From: JAJRXG01 sp964640065 | GTDB taxonomy: Bacteria; Bacteroidota; Bacteroidia; Chitinophagales; Saprospiraceae | Direction of reading: 5' to 3' | Length of the DNA: 12,052 nt | NCBI GenBank assembly: GCA_964640065.1 | Contig: CAZXIE010000114.1 | Span: 1-12,052, forward strand | Shown: one piece after another, positions 6,339 through 12,052 of the stretch | How positions within the stretch are numbered: the stretch's first letter is position 1 | Layout of the letters: each line of letters opens with the position of its first letter | The notes under the pieces: model-generated | Database searches by the model: none | The model's input: only the letters and a program-made list of their open reading frames with translations | Told to the model about the DNA's origin: nothing | Position numbers and translations under genes: made by a program

Positions 6339-7604
6339 ATGATATTATTCAGGATCATAACAGAGAGTTTTAGCCTAGCCATGTCTCAGCTCTGGGGCAA
6401 CAAGCTGCGAACTTTTCTCTCGTTACTTGGGATCTCCATAGGGATCTTCTGCATCATCGCCGTATTGTCTGCTGTTGACTCGCTCGAAAAGAATATCCTT
6501 AATGGGTTTTCGGAGCTTGGTTCTGATGTGGTTTACATCGATAAGCAACCGTGGACAGAAGATCCAGGAGAGAACTACTGGAAGTATCTTAAGAGACCTA
6601 ATCCTACTCTCCTAGATTATGAAGCCATCCAGAAAAGATCAGATCTAGCAAAGCTATCTGCTTATTGCTACTTCGCAGGTGGTGTCACGATGAAGTATCA
6701 AGATAACAGTCTCGAAGGTGGATATATGATGGGCTCGACGCCCGACTATGTCGATATCCAAGGCATCGAGCTACAGGAAGGGCGTCACTTTTCACTGCAA
6801 GAATACGAGAGAGCCAATGATATAGTCATCCTCGGTCATACGGTAAAGCAAGAGCTATTTGGTGTACTGCCAGCTGTTGGAAAGGAGATAAAGCTATTTG
6901 GTCGGAAGTTTAGGGTCATCGGCGTGATCAAGGAAGAAGGAGAGAATCTCTTCAACTTTATTGATTTTGATGAGGTTGCCTGGACAACCCTAAAAACGAC
7001 AAGTAAGTTTTTTGAGATCAATCGTAGATATGGTTCTGACGGTAGGTCAGGACAGATGCTGCTCGCGCAGGTAGAGGATGGTCATGAGGTGGCTGAACTT
7101 AAAGATGAACTCACAGGTGTACTGAGATCCGCACGCAAGATCCGTCCGATAGAAGATCAAGACTTCGAGCTTAATGAGATATCTATGCTTGGTGATGCCA
7201 TCGCCCCAGTGATCAGTACCATGAATGTTACAGGTATCATCATCGGTATATTCGCACTCATCGTAGGGATGATCAGCGTGGCTAATATCATGTTTGTCTC
7301 AGTAAAAGAACGCACATCACTCATAGGAGTCAAGAAGGCCATCGGCGCGAAGAGTATTTTTATCCTTACCGAGTTTATGATGGAGTCGATCTTCCTTTGC
7401 ATACTCGGAGGTGCGATCGGTATACTGCTCGTCTTGTCTCTTGTTGGAGGTATCAACTCTGTGCAACAAGTATTTATACTTTATCTGTCGCCCCTCAATA
7501 TCTTTATCGGTGTGGTCGTATCAGTTCTTGTAGGTATGCTCGCAGGCATGATACCAGCTTGGATAGCGAGTAGGTTAGATCCAGTCGTAGCTATGAGAGG
7601 GTAG
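6339..7604 (+). CDS. ABC transporter permease, MacB/FtsX type
   Basis: This 421-residue inner-membrane protein has the type VII (MacB-like) layout. One membrane helix lies near residues 25-46 (NKLRTFLSLLGISIGI, the usual MacB N-terminal signature). A periplasmic MacB_PCD-type domain follows at about 47-290, then three helices near 296-320, 345-370 and 385-408. The FtsX signature VKERTSLIGVKKAIGA is at 322-337 and the end is LDPVVAMRG. Such permeases work with an MJ0796/LolD-type ATPase and often a periplasmic adaptor, moving lipoproteins, peptides or drugs, or transmitting force across the envelope. No ATPase or adaptor gene adjoins it here; both neighbours point the other way. The partner must be encoded elsewhere and the substrate cannot be named. 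The ATG at 6339 begins directly at the conserved N-terminus. Confidence 0.92.
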   Translation: MILFRIITESFSLAMSQLWGNKLRTFLSLLGISIGIFCIIAVLSAVDSLEKNILNGFSELGSDVVYIDKQPWTEDPGENYWKYLKRPNPTLLDYEAIQKRSDLAKLSAYCYFAGGVTMKYQDNSLEGGYMMGSTPDYVDIQGIELQEGRHFSLQEYERANDIVILGHTVKQELFGVLPAVGKEIKLFGRKFRVIGVIKEEGENLFNFIDFDEVAWTTLKTTSKFFEINRRYGSDGRSGQMLLAQVEDGHEVAELKDELTGVLRSARKIRPIEDQDFELNEISMLGDAIAPVISTMNVTGIIIGIFALIVGMISVANIMFVSVKERTSLIGVKKAIGAKSIFILTEFMMESIFLCILGGAIGILLVLSLVGGINSVQQVFILYLSPLNIFIGVVVSVLVGMLAGMIPAWIASRLDPVVAMRG

Positions 7605-7621
7605 AAGAGATCATCTTCCAG

Positions 7622-7639
7622 TCTGTCTTAAAGGACAGA
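7622..7639. terminator. Short hairpin between converging permease and rplT genes
   Basis: TCTGTC (7622-7627) and GACAGA (7634-7639) form a 6-bp stem with a 6-nt loop in the 78-nt space between the two stop codons. Neither strand has a clear T-run right after it, so it would be a weak or non-canonical bidirectional terminator at best. Confidence 0.3.
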
Positions 7640-7682
7640 TATTAATACAAAACCTTATCTAGAGTATTACTTCCGTCAAGGA

Positions 7683-8027
7683 CTACTTTGCGGCATTCAC
7701 CACGGCAGTAAAAGACTCCGGGTGGTTCATCGCAAGGTCAGCAAGTACCTTTCTATTGAGTTGGATATCTTTCTGTGTAAGACCGTTGATCAGCTGGCTA
7801 TAAGTTGTGCCATTAGCTCTTGCGCCAGCGTTAATACGAGTTACCCAAAGCTTACGGAACTCTGACTTCTTTCTCTTTCTATCACGGTAAGCATAAGTAA
7901 GACCTTTCTCTACCGCATTCTTAGCTACTGTATAGACGTTACTCCGCGCTCCCCAATATCCTTTGGATGCCTTAAGTATCTTTTTTCTCCTTCTTCTGGA
8001 GGCTACTGAGTTTACCGAACGTGGCAT
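7683..8027 (-). CDS. rplT: 50S ribosomal protein L20
   Basis: L20 is an early-binding assembly protein of the large subunit, contacting 23S rRNA. The 114 residues are the normal size (E. coli 118). The protein starts MPRSVNSVASRRRRKKILK, then has the family block KGYWGARSNVYTVAKNAVEK, the basic YAYRDRKRKK and FRKLWVTRINAGAR, and the C-terminal globular part ending FTAVVNAAK. The ATG at 8025-8027 gives the invariant MPR start. It follows rpmI by 21 nt, preceded by a purine-rich AGAAAGAAAAG stretch. In E. coli L20 represses its own operon through mRNA binding; no long leader for this exists here, since the rpmI leader is only about 25 nt. Confidence 0.98.
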   Translation of the reverse strand: MPRSVNSVASRRRRKKILKASKGYWGARSNVYTVAKNAVEKGLTYAYRDRKRKKSEFRKLWVTRINAGARANGTTYSQLINGLTQKDIQLNRKVLADLAMNHPESFTAVVNAAK

Positions 8028-8048
8028 GACTTTTCTTTCTTAGTGTGA

Positions 8049-8246
8049 TTAGTTTTTACCTAAAAGCGCTTTGATCCGCTTTTCATCAGCTTTTGCTACA
8101 AGAGTACTACCTCTTAGATTGAGCTTAGCTTTCTTGCTTTTGTTACGCATCATGTGAGACGTCTTCGCCTGAAATCTCTTCACTTTACCAGATCCAGTTA
8201 CTTTGAATCTTTTCTTTGCGCTAGAATTAGTCTTCATTTTTGGCAT
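8049..8246 (-). CDS. rpmI: 50S ribosomal protein L35
   Basis: L35 is a small basic protein of the large ribosomal subunit. The 65 residues match the family length. Marks are MPKMKTNSSAKKRFKVTGSG at the N-terminus, KVKRFQAKTSHMMRNKSKKAK in the middle and the LRGSTLVAKADEKRIKALLG end. The ATG at 8244-8246 gives the standard MPKMKT start. It is the first gene of a two-gene transcript with rplT. The usual third partner, infC, is not upstream; the next gene there is divergent. The gene has a well-formed promoter of its own. Confidence 0.97.
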   Translation of the reverse strand: MPKMKTNSSAKKRFKVTGSGKVKRFQAKTSHMMRNKSKKAKLNLRGSTLVAKADEKRIKALLGKN

Positions 8247-8276
8247 AACGTCTGCTTATTGCTTTGAAATGGTGCG

Positions 8277-8308
8277 CAAAGGTAGATCTTATAAGTATAA
8301 TGAGCAAA
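8277..8308 (-). promoter_or_regulatory. rpmI-rplT promoter
   Basis: On the minus strand TTTG (8308-8305) is followed by 20 nt and TACCTTTG (8284-8277), an exact Bacteroidota -33/-7 pair. The start point would be near 8270, giving a leader of about 25 nt before the rpmI ATG. So rpmI-rplT is expressed apart from infC, with no room for a structured L20-binding leader. Confidence 0.72.
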
Positions 8309-8449
8309 TGAAGGTGGTAATTTGTCTTATGCTTTTTTCAAGATGGTAAATGAGGATTTTAACTTATCCAAGAATCCTTGTCATTTTAGATTTTCGATCA
8401 AAAACAGATGTAGCATAATATGCCCGATTAACAAGTATCATGAATCCTG

Positions 8450-8466
8450 GATCATAACAAATGATC
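8450..8466. promoter_or_regulatory. GATCAT-N5-ATGATC palindrome
   Basis: GATCAT (8450-8455) and ATGATC (8461-8466) are perfect 6-bp inverted arms with a 5-nt gap, the size of a dimeric regulator site. A further ATCAT lies at 8437-8441. The palindrome is about 145 nt before the GntR start. Which protein would bind it is unknown. Confidence 0.3.
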
Positions 8467-8544
8467 GCAAGTGATATATATGTTGAAATATTATTTGCAA
8501 AATACTTCTATTGAAAAGAATAATAATACATTAGCATTCAGTAG

Positions 8545-8562
8545 TAGTACAGTATAGTACAG
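8545..8562 (+). repeat. Phased direct repeat TAGTACAG x2
   Basis: TAGTACAG occurs at 8545-8552 and again at 8555-8562, exactly 10 nt apart. The AGT core recurs once more at 8566, keeping the 10-nt phase, so the copies face one side of the helix. It sits 50-65 nt before the GntR ATG and may be part of an operator. Confidence 0.4.
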
Positions 8563-8564
8563 CA

Positions 8565-8592
8565 CAGTGTTTGTGTGATGTATGATACACTG
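8565..8592. promoter_or_regulatory. Inverted repeat CAGTGT-N16-ACACTG (possible autoregulatory operator)
   Basis: Perfect 6-bp arms CAGTGT (8565-8570) and ACACTG (8587-8592) flank a 16-nt spacer that itself holds GTGT facing the ACAC. It ends 18 nt before the GntR start codon, where a self-repressing regulator would commonly bind. The link to the neighbouring GntR protein is inferred. Confidence 0.4.
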
Positions 8593-8610
8593 CACGGTCT
8601 ATGAAGTTTT

Positions 8611-9624
8611 ATGGTAATACTTGAGAAAATCAAAGAGCTAGAGGTAGTAAGTGCTTATACCAAGCAGGAGCGCATAATTGAAGGTGTATATAATGCTATA
8701 GAAGAATCTTTGTATCAGCAAGGAGACATATTACCATCGGTTAATGAACTAGCCAATAACCTGAGTTGTGCTAGAGAAACTGTGGTGAAGGCATATAAAA
8801 TCCTGAAAGAAAGAGGAATAATCAATTCTCGTCCTGGTGTTGGATATTTCATTTCAACTTTAGATGTTAATCAAGAACTCAACATTGCTCTGGTGCTCTA
8901 TGGGTTTCAAACTTTTCAGCAGCAATTTTATAATAGCTTCCGTAAGAAGGTCAGTGACCGATGTAACATAGATGTATTCTTTCATCATAATAATGAGGGA
9001 GTCTATAGATCTATCATCCAACAAATCAAAGGGAAGTATGGTATATATGTTGTAGCGCCTATCGAAAGAGTTGATGGAGAGACTTTGTTTAAAGGGATTC
9101 AACCCGATAAACTAGTCATCGTAGATAGATATCAATTTATCAACGATAAGGTGTCCTATATCACCCAGGAATTTGAAGCTTCATTTACGTCAGTGCTAGA
9201 AGAAATTGAAGGAGACTTATATAAATACAAGAAAGTAGTGCTCTTCTATGATCATGTCAGTGATTACCCACCGCCCATACTAGATGCCTTTTTGACTTTT
9301 GTCAAGAGTCGACAGATTAAGCATGAGATCATAAAAGAATATGACAGTGGTGCGCTGGAGAAAGGTGTGGCATATATAACAATAGGAGACAACGACTTAT
9401 GGGAACTACTGAAATCGGCCAGATCCAAAGGGTTCGAACTCGGCACTGATATAGGTATCCTAAGCCACAATGATTCACTCGTGAAGGAGATTATCTCTGG
9501 AGGGATCTCAACGTTTTCAACTGACTTTAATAGAATGGCAAGCGAATTGGCTAAATATGTCTTTGATCGCGATCAGATAAATAAATTAATTCCCACTAAA
9601 CTTATAAGGAGAGGTTCATTATAA
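8611..9624 (+). CDS. GntR-family transcriptional regulator with LacI-type sugar-binding domain
   Basis: The 337 residues hold two parts. Residues about 17-82 form a GntR winged helix-turn-helix: RIIEGVYNAIEES, then LPSVNELANNLSCARETVVKAY with the recognition helix, then LKERGIINSRPGVGYFI, the classic wing. Residues about 88-325 resemble a type-I periplasmic-binding fold as in LacI: NIALVLYGF strand, YGIYVVAP, KLVIVDRYQ, VVLFYDH, a stretch IGDNDLWELLKSARSKGFELGTDIGILSHND split over residues 258-288, and FSTDFNRMASELAKYVF. There is no signal peptide, so sensing is cytoplasmic. GntR-PBP fusions of this kind control sugar-use loci in Bacteroidetes (FucR of Bacteroides is a known GntR example). 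The SusC gene starts 56 nt downstream with no recognisable promoter between, so the regulator likely heads and controls that operon. The sugar is unknown. The ATG at 8611 is chosen; the ATG at 8601 is out of frame. Confidence 0.92.
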   Translation: MVILEKIKELEVVSAYTKQERIIEGVYNAIEESLYQQGDILPSVNELANNLSCARETVVKAYKILKERGIINSRPGVGYFISTLDVNQELNIALVLYGFQTFQQQFYNSFRKKVSDRCNIDVFFHHNNEGVYRSIIQQIKGKYGIYVVAPIERVDGETLFKGIQPDKLVIVDRYQFINDKVSYITQEFEASFTSVLEEIEGDLYKYKKVVLFYDHVSDYPPPILDAFLTFVKSRQIKHEIIKEYDSGALEKGVAYITIGDNDLWELLKSARSKGFELGTDIGILSHNDSLVKEIISGGISTFSTDFNRMASELAKYVFDRDQINKLIPTKLIRRGSL

Positions 9625-9680
9625 CCCGATCTATTCAAGTGTTAAAGAAAAAGCTTATAAATTATTCAAATTTTTTATGT

Positions 9681-12052
9681 ATGAAATTTAGAAACTATCC
9701 TGGCTTTGTAGAAATCAACCTCAAGAAGGTAAAATGGCATAATCGCTTGTGCTTTCTCCTAGCTCTTTTTTTGATGACTATTGGCGTTAATGCTCAGACC
9801 GTTACCGGCAAGATTATAGACGAAACAGGTCTGGAAATTATAGGGGCAAATATCCTTGTAAAGGGTACTACCATAGGTACAGTATCCGATTTAGACGGAT
9901 CATACTCTCTTGACTTACCTAATGGCGCTACTACACTAGTATTCTCTTACGTAGGTTTTGAAGCTCAGGAGATAGAAACTGCTGGAAGAAATGTTATCAA
10001 CATTACGTTACAGAGTGATGATGAAATACTCGGAGATGTAGTTGTAGTAGGTTATGGTACAACAAGAAGAAGTGATCTTACAGGGTCTGTCGCAAGTATC
10101 AAAGGATCTGATCTCTCTTCATTGATCACTGGTAATCCGACTTCTTCCCTTCAGGGTAAAGTGACAGGTGTTATCATAGAGAACAATGGTGGTCAGCCTG
10201 GAGGTGATGCCAATGTATTTGTAAGAGGCGTAAGTTCTCTAACTAATTCATTTCCGCTTTTCGTAGTAGATGGGACGATAGTGGAAAATATGAATTTTGT
10301 TAACCCGAAAGATATCGAGTCTCTTGAAGTCCTGAAGGATGCATCATCAGCTGCTATCTATGGTTCGAGGGCTGCTAACGGAGTTGTTCTTATTACAACT
10401 AAAAGAGGATCCCAAAGAGGAGAACCAAAAGTTACCCTAGATATAAGGACTGGATTTGAGACAGCTTCAAGAAAGTTAGATCTCCTGAATGCTCAAGAAT
10501 TTGTTCAGTTTAGAAATCAATTGGAAGAGAACGATGGGACAGGATTTGTCTTACAACCTACCGGCGCAGATACTGATTGGCAGGACCTATCACTTAATAC
10601 AGGTCATGTTGTAGATTATGGTATTGGAATATCCGGAGGAGGAGAAAACTCTTCGTACTATATATCTGGTAATTATTTTGATCAAGATGGTATACTTGTA
10701 GGCTCGGGATTTGAAAGATATAACCTGAGAGCAAACACGGATTTTACGATAGGAAGGTTGGATATCTCTCAATCTATCGGTATTACCCAGTCGCAAACAC
10801 AAGTGAATAATTGGTTTGGACTCGATGGTCCGACAGCACCAATACTCAGAGAAAATGTACCTGAGAATAGAGGTGGATTTGAGGCGCCCTCTTTTGAACT
10901 TCACAACTTTGGTGGGTTTAACAATTTTGCATTGGCCTCATTGGAGGAAAACTTAACTACTGATCGAAATTTGCTTGGTAATTTCAATGCTTCTTATGAG
11001 ATAGTAGAAGGATTAACTGCTAAGGTTAATTTTGGAGCAGAGTATCTTAATACTCATCAGTTTACGTTCTTACCTACTTATTTTCAAAGTAATTCTCAGT
11101 TAGAAAATTTTAATGATCAGAACGATCTACTTGATATAAGAACTGAGCGACTACTTACCTTGATAGAGCCTACCCTTACTTATGAAAAAGAATTTGATAA
11201 TATTCGACTCAATGCTGTGGTTGGGTTCAGTGAGCAGAATACAAATACACGCAGTGTAGGAGTGTCAGGTCAAGGAACACCTAATGATAATATCAGATCA
11301 ATCAGTGCTCTCCCGCCTTCAGAATCTACACTGCTGATAGGTGATGATATTACAAGCGGACTGAGATCTTTGTTTGGTCGAGCTCACGTTATAATTGATA
11401 ATAAGTATATAATCAATGGTATCCTGAGAAGGGATCAGTCTTCTAGGTTTGGCCCGGATTTTAGGACAAGTGTTTTTCCTTCCTTATCTGTCGGATGGAA
11501 TGTTGCAAATGAAAACTTTTTTAATAGTTCTTCTATCAATAAATTCAAATTACGAGCTGGTTATGGCGAGTTAGGGTCTCAGAATATACCCGACTTTGCG
11601 TTTCAATCCGTCTTCGGTATTACATCACCTGCTTCGTTTGGGGGAGGTCTTGTCCAAGGATTTGCTCAGACATCTCTAGCACTGCCAGACATTAAGTGGG
11701 AGGTGGCTCAGACTACGAACATAGGAGTTGATGTTGGCTTATGGGACGATAAACTTCAGTTTACAGCAGAGTGGTACAACAAGGATATCAGTGATGTTCT
11801 TGTCGCTGTGAATCTTCCTTCGACAGTTGGATTTAGCGAACCAGTTGTTCAAAATGTTGGCTCGATCACTAATAGCGGTTTTGAGTTTGATGCGATATAT
11901 AGACAACGTGGAGAGGGGTTCAACTGGAACCTTGGTTTTAATATAGCCACTTTCAACAGTGAAGTAACAAGTCTACCCAACCTAATACCTGGTCCCGGTA
12001 CGACTGAAGATGTGACGATCGTAAATCGATTTATCGAAGGGGCAGCTCCTGG
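9681..12052 (+). CDS. SusC/RagA-family TonB-dependent outer-membrane receptor (3' partial)
   Basis: The frame is open from ATG 9681 to the right edge, about 790 codons of a protein usually near 1,000 residues. Residues 1-39 are a signal peptide with a long basic start, the hydrophobic core LCFLLALFLMTIG and a probable cut after NAQ. Residues 41-113 are a CarboxypepD_reg-like domain (VTGKIIDETG, GANILVKGT, DLDGSYSL, YVGFEAQE), typical of SusC. The plug follows from about 120, with VVVVGYGTTRRSDLTGSV and then IESLEVLKDASSAAIYGSR and AANGVVLITTKRG at 212-243. The rest is beta-barrel. SusC with a SusD lipoprotein imports oligosaccharides, driven by TonB; SusD would lie beyond the window. A GTG at 9639 is in the same frame but would add residues ahead of the signal peptide, so ATG is preferred. 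Expression is probably shared with the GntR gene 56 nt upstream. Confidence 0.96.
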   Translation, partial: MKFRNYPGFVEINLKKVKWHNRLCFLLALFLMTIGVNAQTVTGKIIDETGLEIIGANILVKGTTIGTVSDLDGSYSLDLPNGATTLVFSYVGFEAQEIETAGRNVINITLQSDDEILGDVVVVGYGTTRRSDLTGSVASIKGSDLSSLITGNPTSSLQGKVTGVIIENNGGQPGGDANVFVRGVSSLTNSFPLFVVDGTIVENMNFVNPKDIESLEVLKDASSAAIYGSRAANGVVLITTKRGSQRGEPKVTLDIRTGFETASRKLDLLNAQEFVQFRNQLEENDGTGFVLQPTGADTDWQDLSLNTGHVVDYGIGISGGGENSSYYISGNYFDQDGILVGSGFERYNLRANTDFTIGRLDISQSIGITQSQTQVNNWFGLDGPTAPILRENVPENRGGFEAPSFELHNFGGFNNFALASLEENLTTDRNLLGNFNASYEIVEGLTAKVNFGAEYLNTHQFTFLPTYFQSNSQLENFNDQNDLLDIRTERLLTLIEPTLTYEKEFDNIRLNAVVGFSEQNTNTRSVGVSGQGTPNDNIRSISALPPSESTLLIGDDITSGLRSLFGRAHVIIDNKYIINGILRRDQSSRFGPDFRTSVFPSLSVGWNVANENFFNSSSINKFKLRAGYGELGSQNIPDFAFQSVFGITSPASFGGGLVQGFAQTSLALPDIKWEVAQTTNIGVDVGLWDDKLQFTAEWYNKDISDVLVAVNLPSTVGFSEPVVQNVGSITNSGFEFDAIYRQRGEGFNWNLGFNIATFNSEVTSLPNLIPGPGTTEDVTIVNRFIEGAAP

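Larger units (their letters stand above)
8309..8610. other. AT-rich intergenic region between rpmI promoter and GntR gene
   Basis: No protein-coding frame or RNA gene could be supported here. The stretch is AT-rich and carries a palindrome at 8450-8466, a phased direct repeat at 8545-8562 and an inverted repeat at 8565-8592, listed separately. No exact TAnnTTTG box on the plus strand was found for the GntR gene, so its promoter may be weak, activator-dependent or read by another sigma factor. Confidence 0.5.

Noticed and set aside
8490..8498. ATTATTTGC as a -7 promoter box for the GntR gene
   Set aside because: It fails both conserved TA positions of TAnnTTTG (spacing shifted by one), and no well-spaced TTG goes with it.
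9639..9641. GTG as the SusC start codon
   Set aside because: It would place 14 extra residues in front of a signal peptide that already has a long N-terminal segment; ATG at 9681 is better.
10590..10904. Minus-strand open frame inside the SusC gene
   Set aside because: The plus strand here is continuous SusC coding sequence; the antisense translation is basic and featureless.
1..12052. CRISPR array, tRNA or rRNA gene, insertion sequence or phage genes
   Set aside because: No short spaced exact repeats, cloverleaf pattern, transposase/integrase motif or phage structural gene was seen on either strand.

Overview
The window looks like a chromosomal segment of a Bacteroidota bacterium. The evidence is a type-B type IX secretion (gliding-motility-type) C-terminal domain, a SusC/RagA TonB-dependent receptor with its signature plug, a DUF2795 protein of the kind common in this phylum, and minus-strand promoters with the phylum-specific TAnnTTTG -7 box. 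The Ig/SprB-like secreted protein and the gene mix would suit Saprospiria or a related lineage, but that rank is an inference. There is no sign of phage, plasmid, insertion sequence or CRISPR.

Layout. (1) Positions 1-3245, plus strand: the 3' part of a large secreted, cysteine-paired repeat protein ending in a T9SS sorting domain. (2) Positions 3260-4854, minus strand: a compact run DUF2795 protein - cmk - MarC-family membrane protein. Junctions are a single in-frame TGA (DUF2795/cmk) and a TAATG overlap (cmk/marC). It converges on the secreted-protein gene with only 14 nt between. (3) Positions 5005-6072, minus strand: queA, for queuosine tRNA modification, with its own short-leader promoter. 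(4) Positions 6073-6338: a divergent intergenic region with two palindromes. (5) Positions 6339-7604, plus strand: a MacB/FtsX-type ABC permease with no ATPase gene beside it. (6) Positions 7683-8246, minus strand: rpmI-rplT (L35, L20), without infC upstream. (7) Positions 8247-8610: the only gene-free stretch longer than 300 nt, holding the rpmI promoter and a cluster of repeats in front of the next gene. (8) Positions 8611-9624, plus strand: a GntR-type regulator with a LacI-type sugar-sensor domain. (9) From 9681 to the window end, plus strand: the first ~790 codons of a SusC-like outer-membrane receptor.

How the genes work together. Regions 2, 3 and 6 are housekeeping: nucleotide metabolism, tRNA modification and translation. 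Regions 8 and 9 look like the front of a glycan-uptake locus in which a cytoplasmic sugar-responsive regulator is co-transcribed with its outer-membrane importer; SusD and the enzymes would lie past the right edge. Region 1 is a probable surface or adhesin-like protein exported by T9SS. No clearly unprecedented system is visible. The points most worth a second look are the DUF2795/TGA/cmk junction with no ATG start for cmk, the regular ten-module cysteine array, the operator-like repeats before the GntR gene, and the palindromes between queA and the permease.
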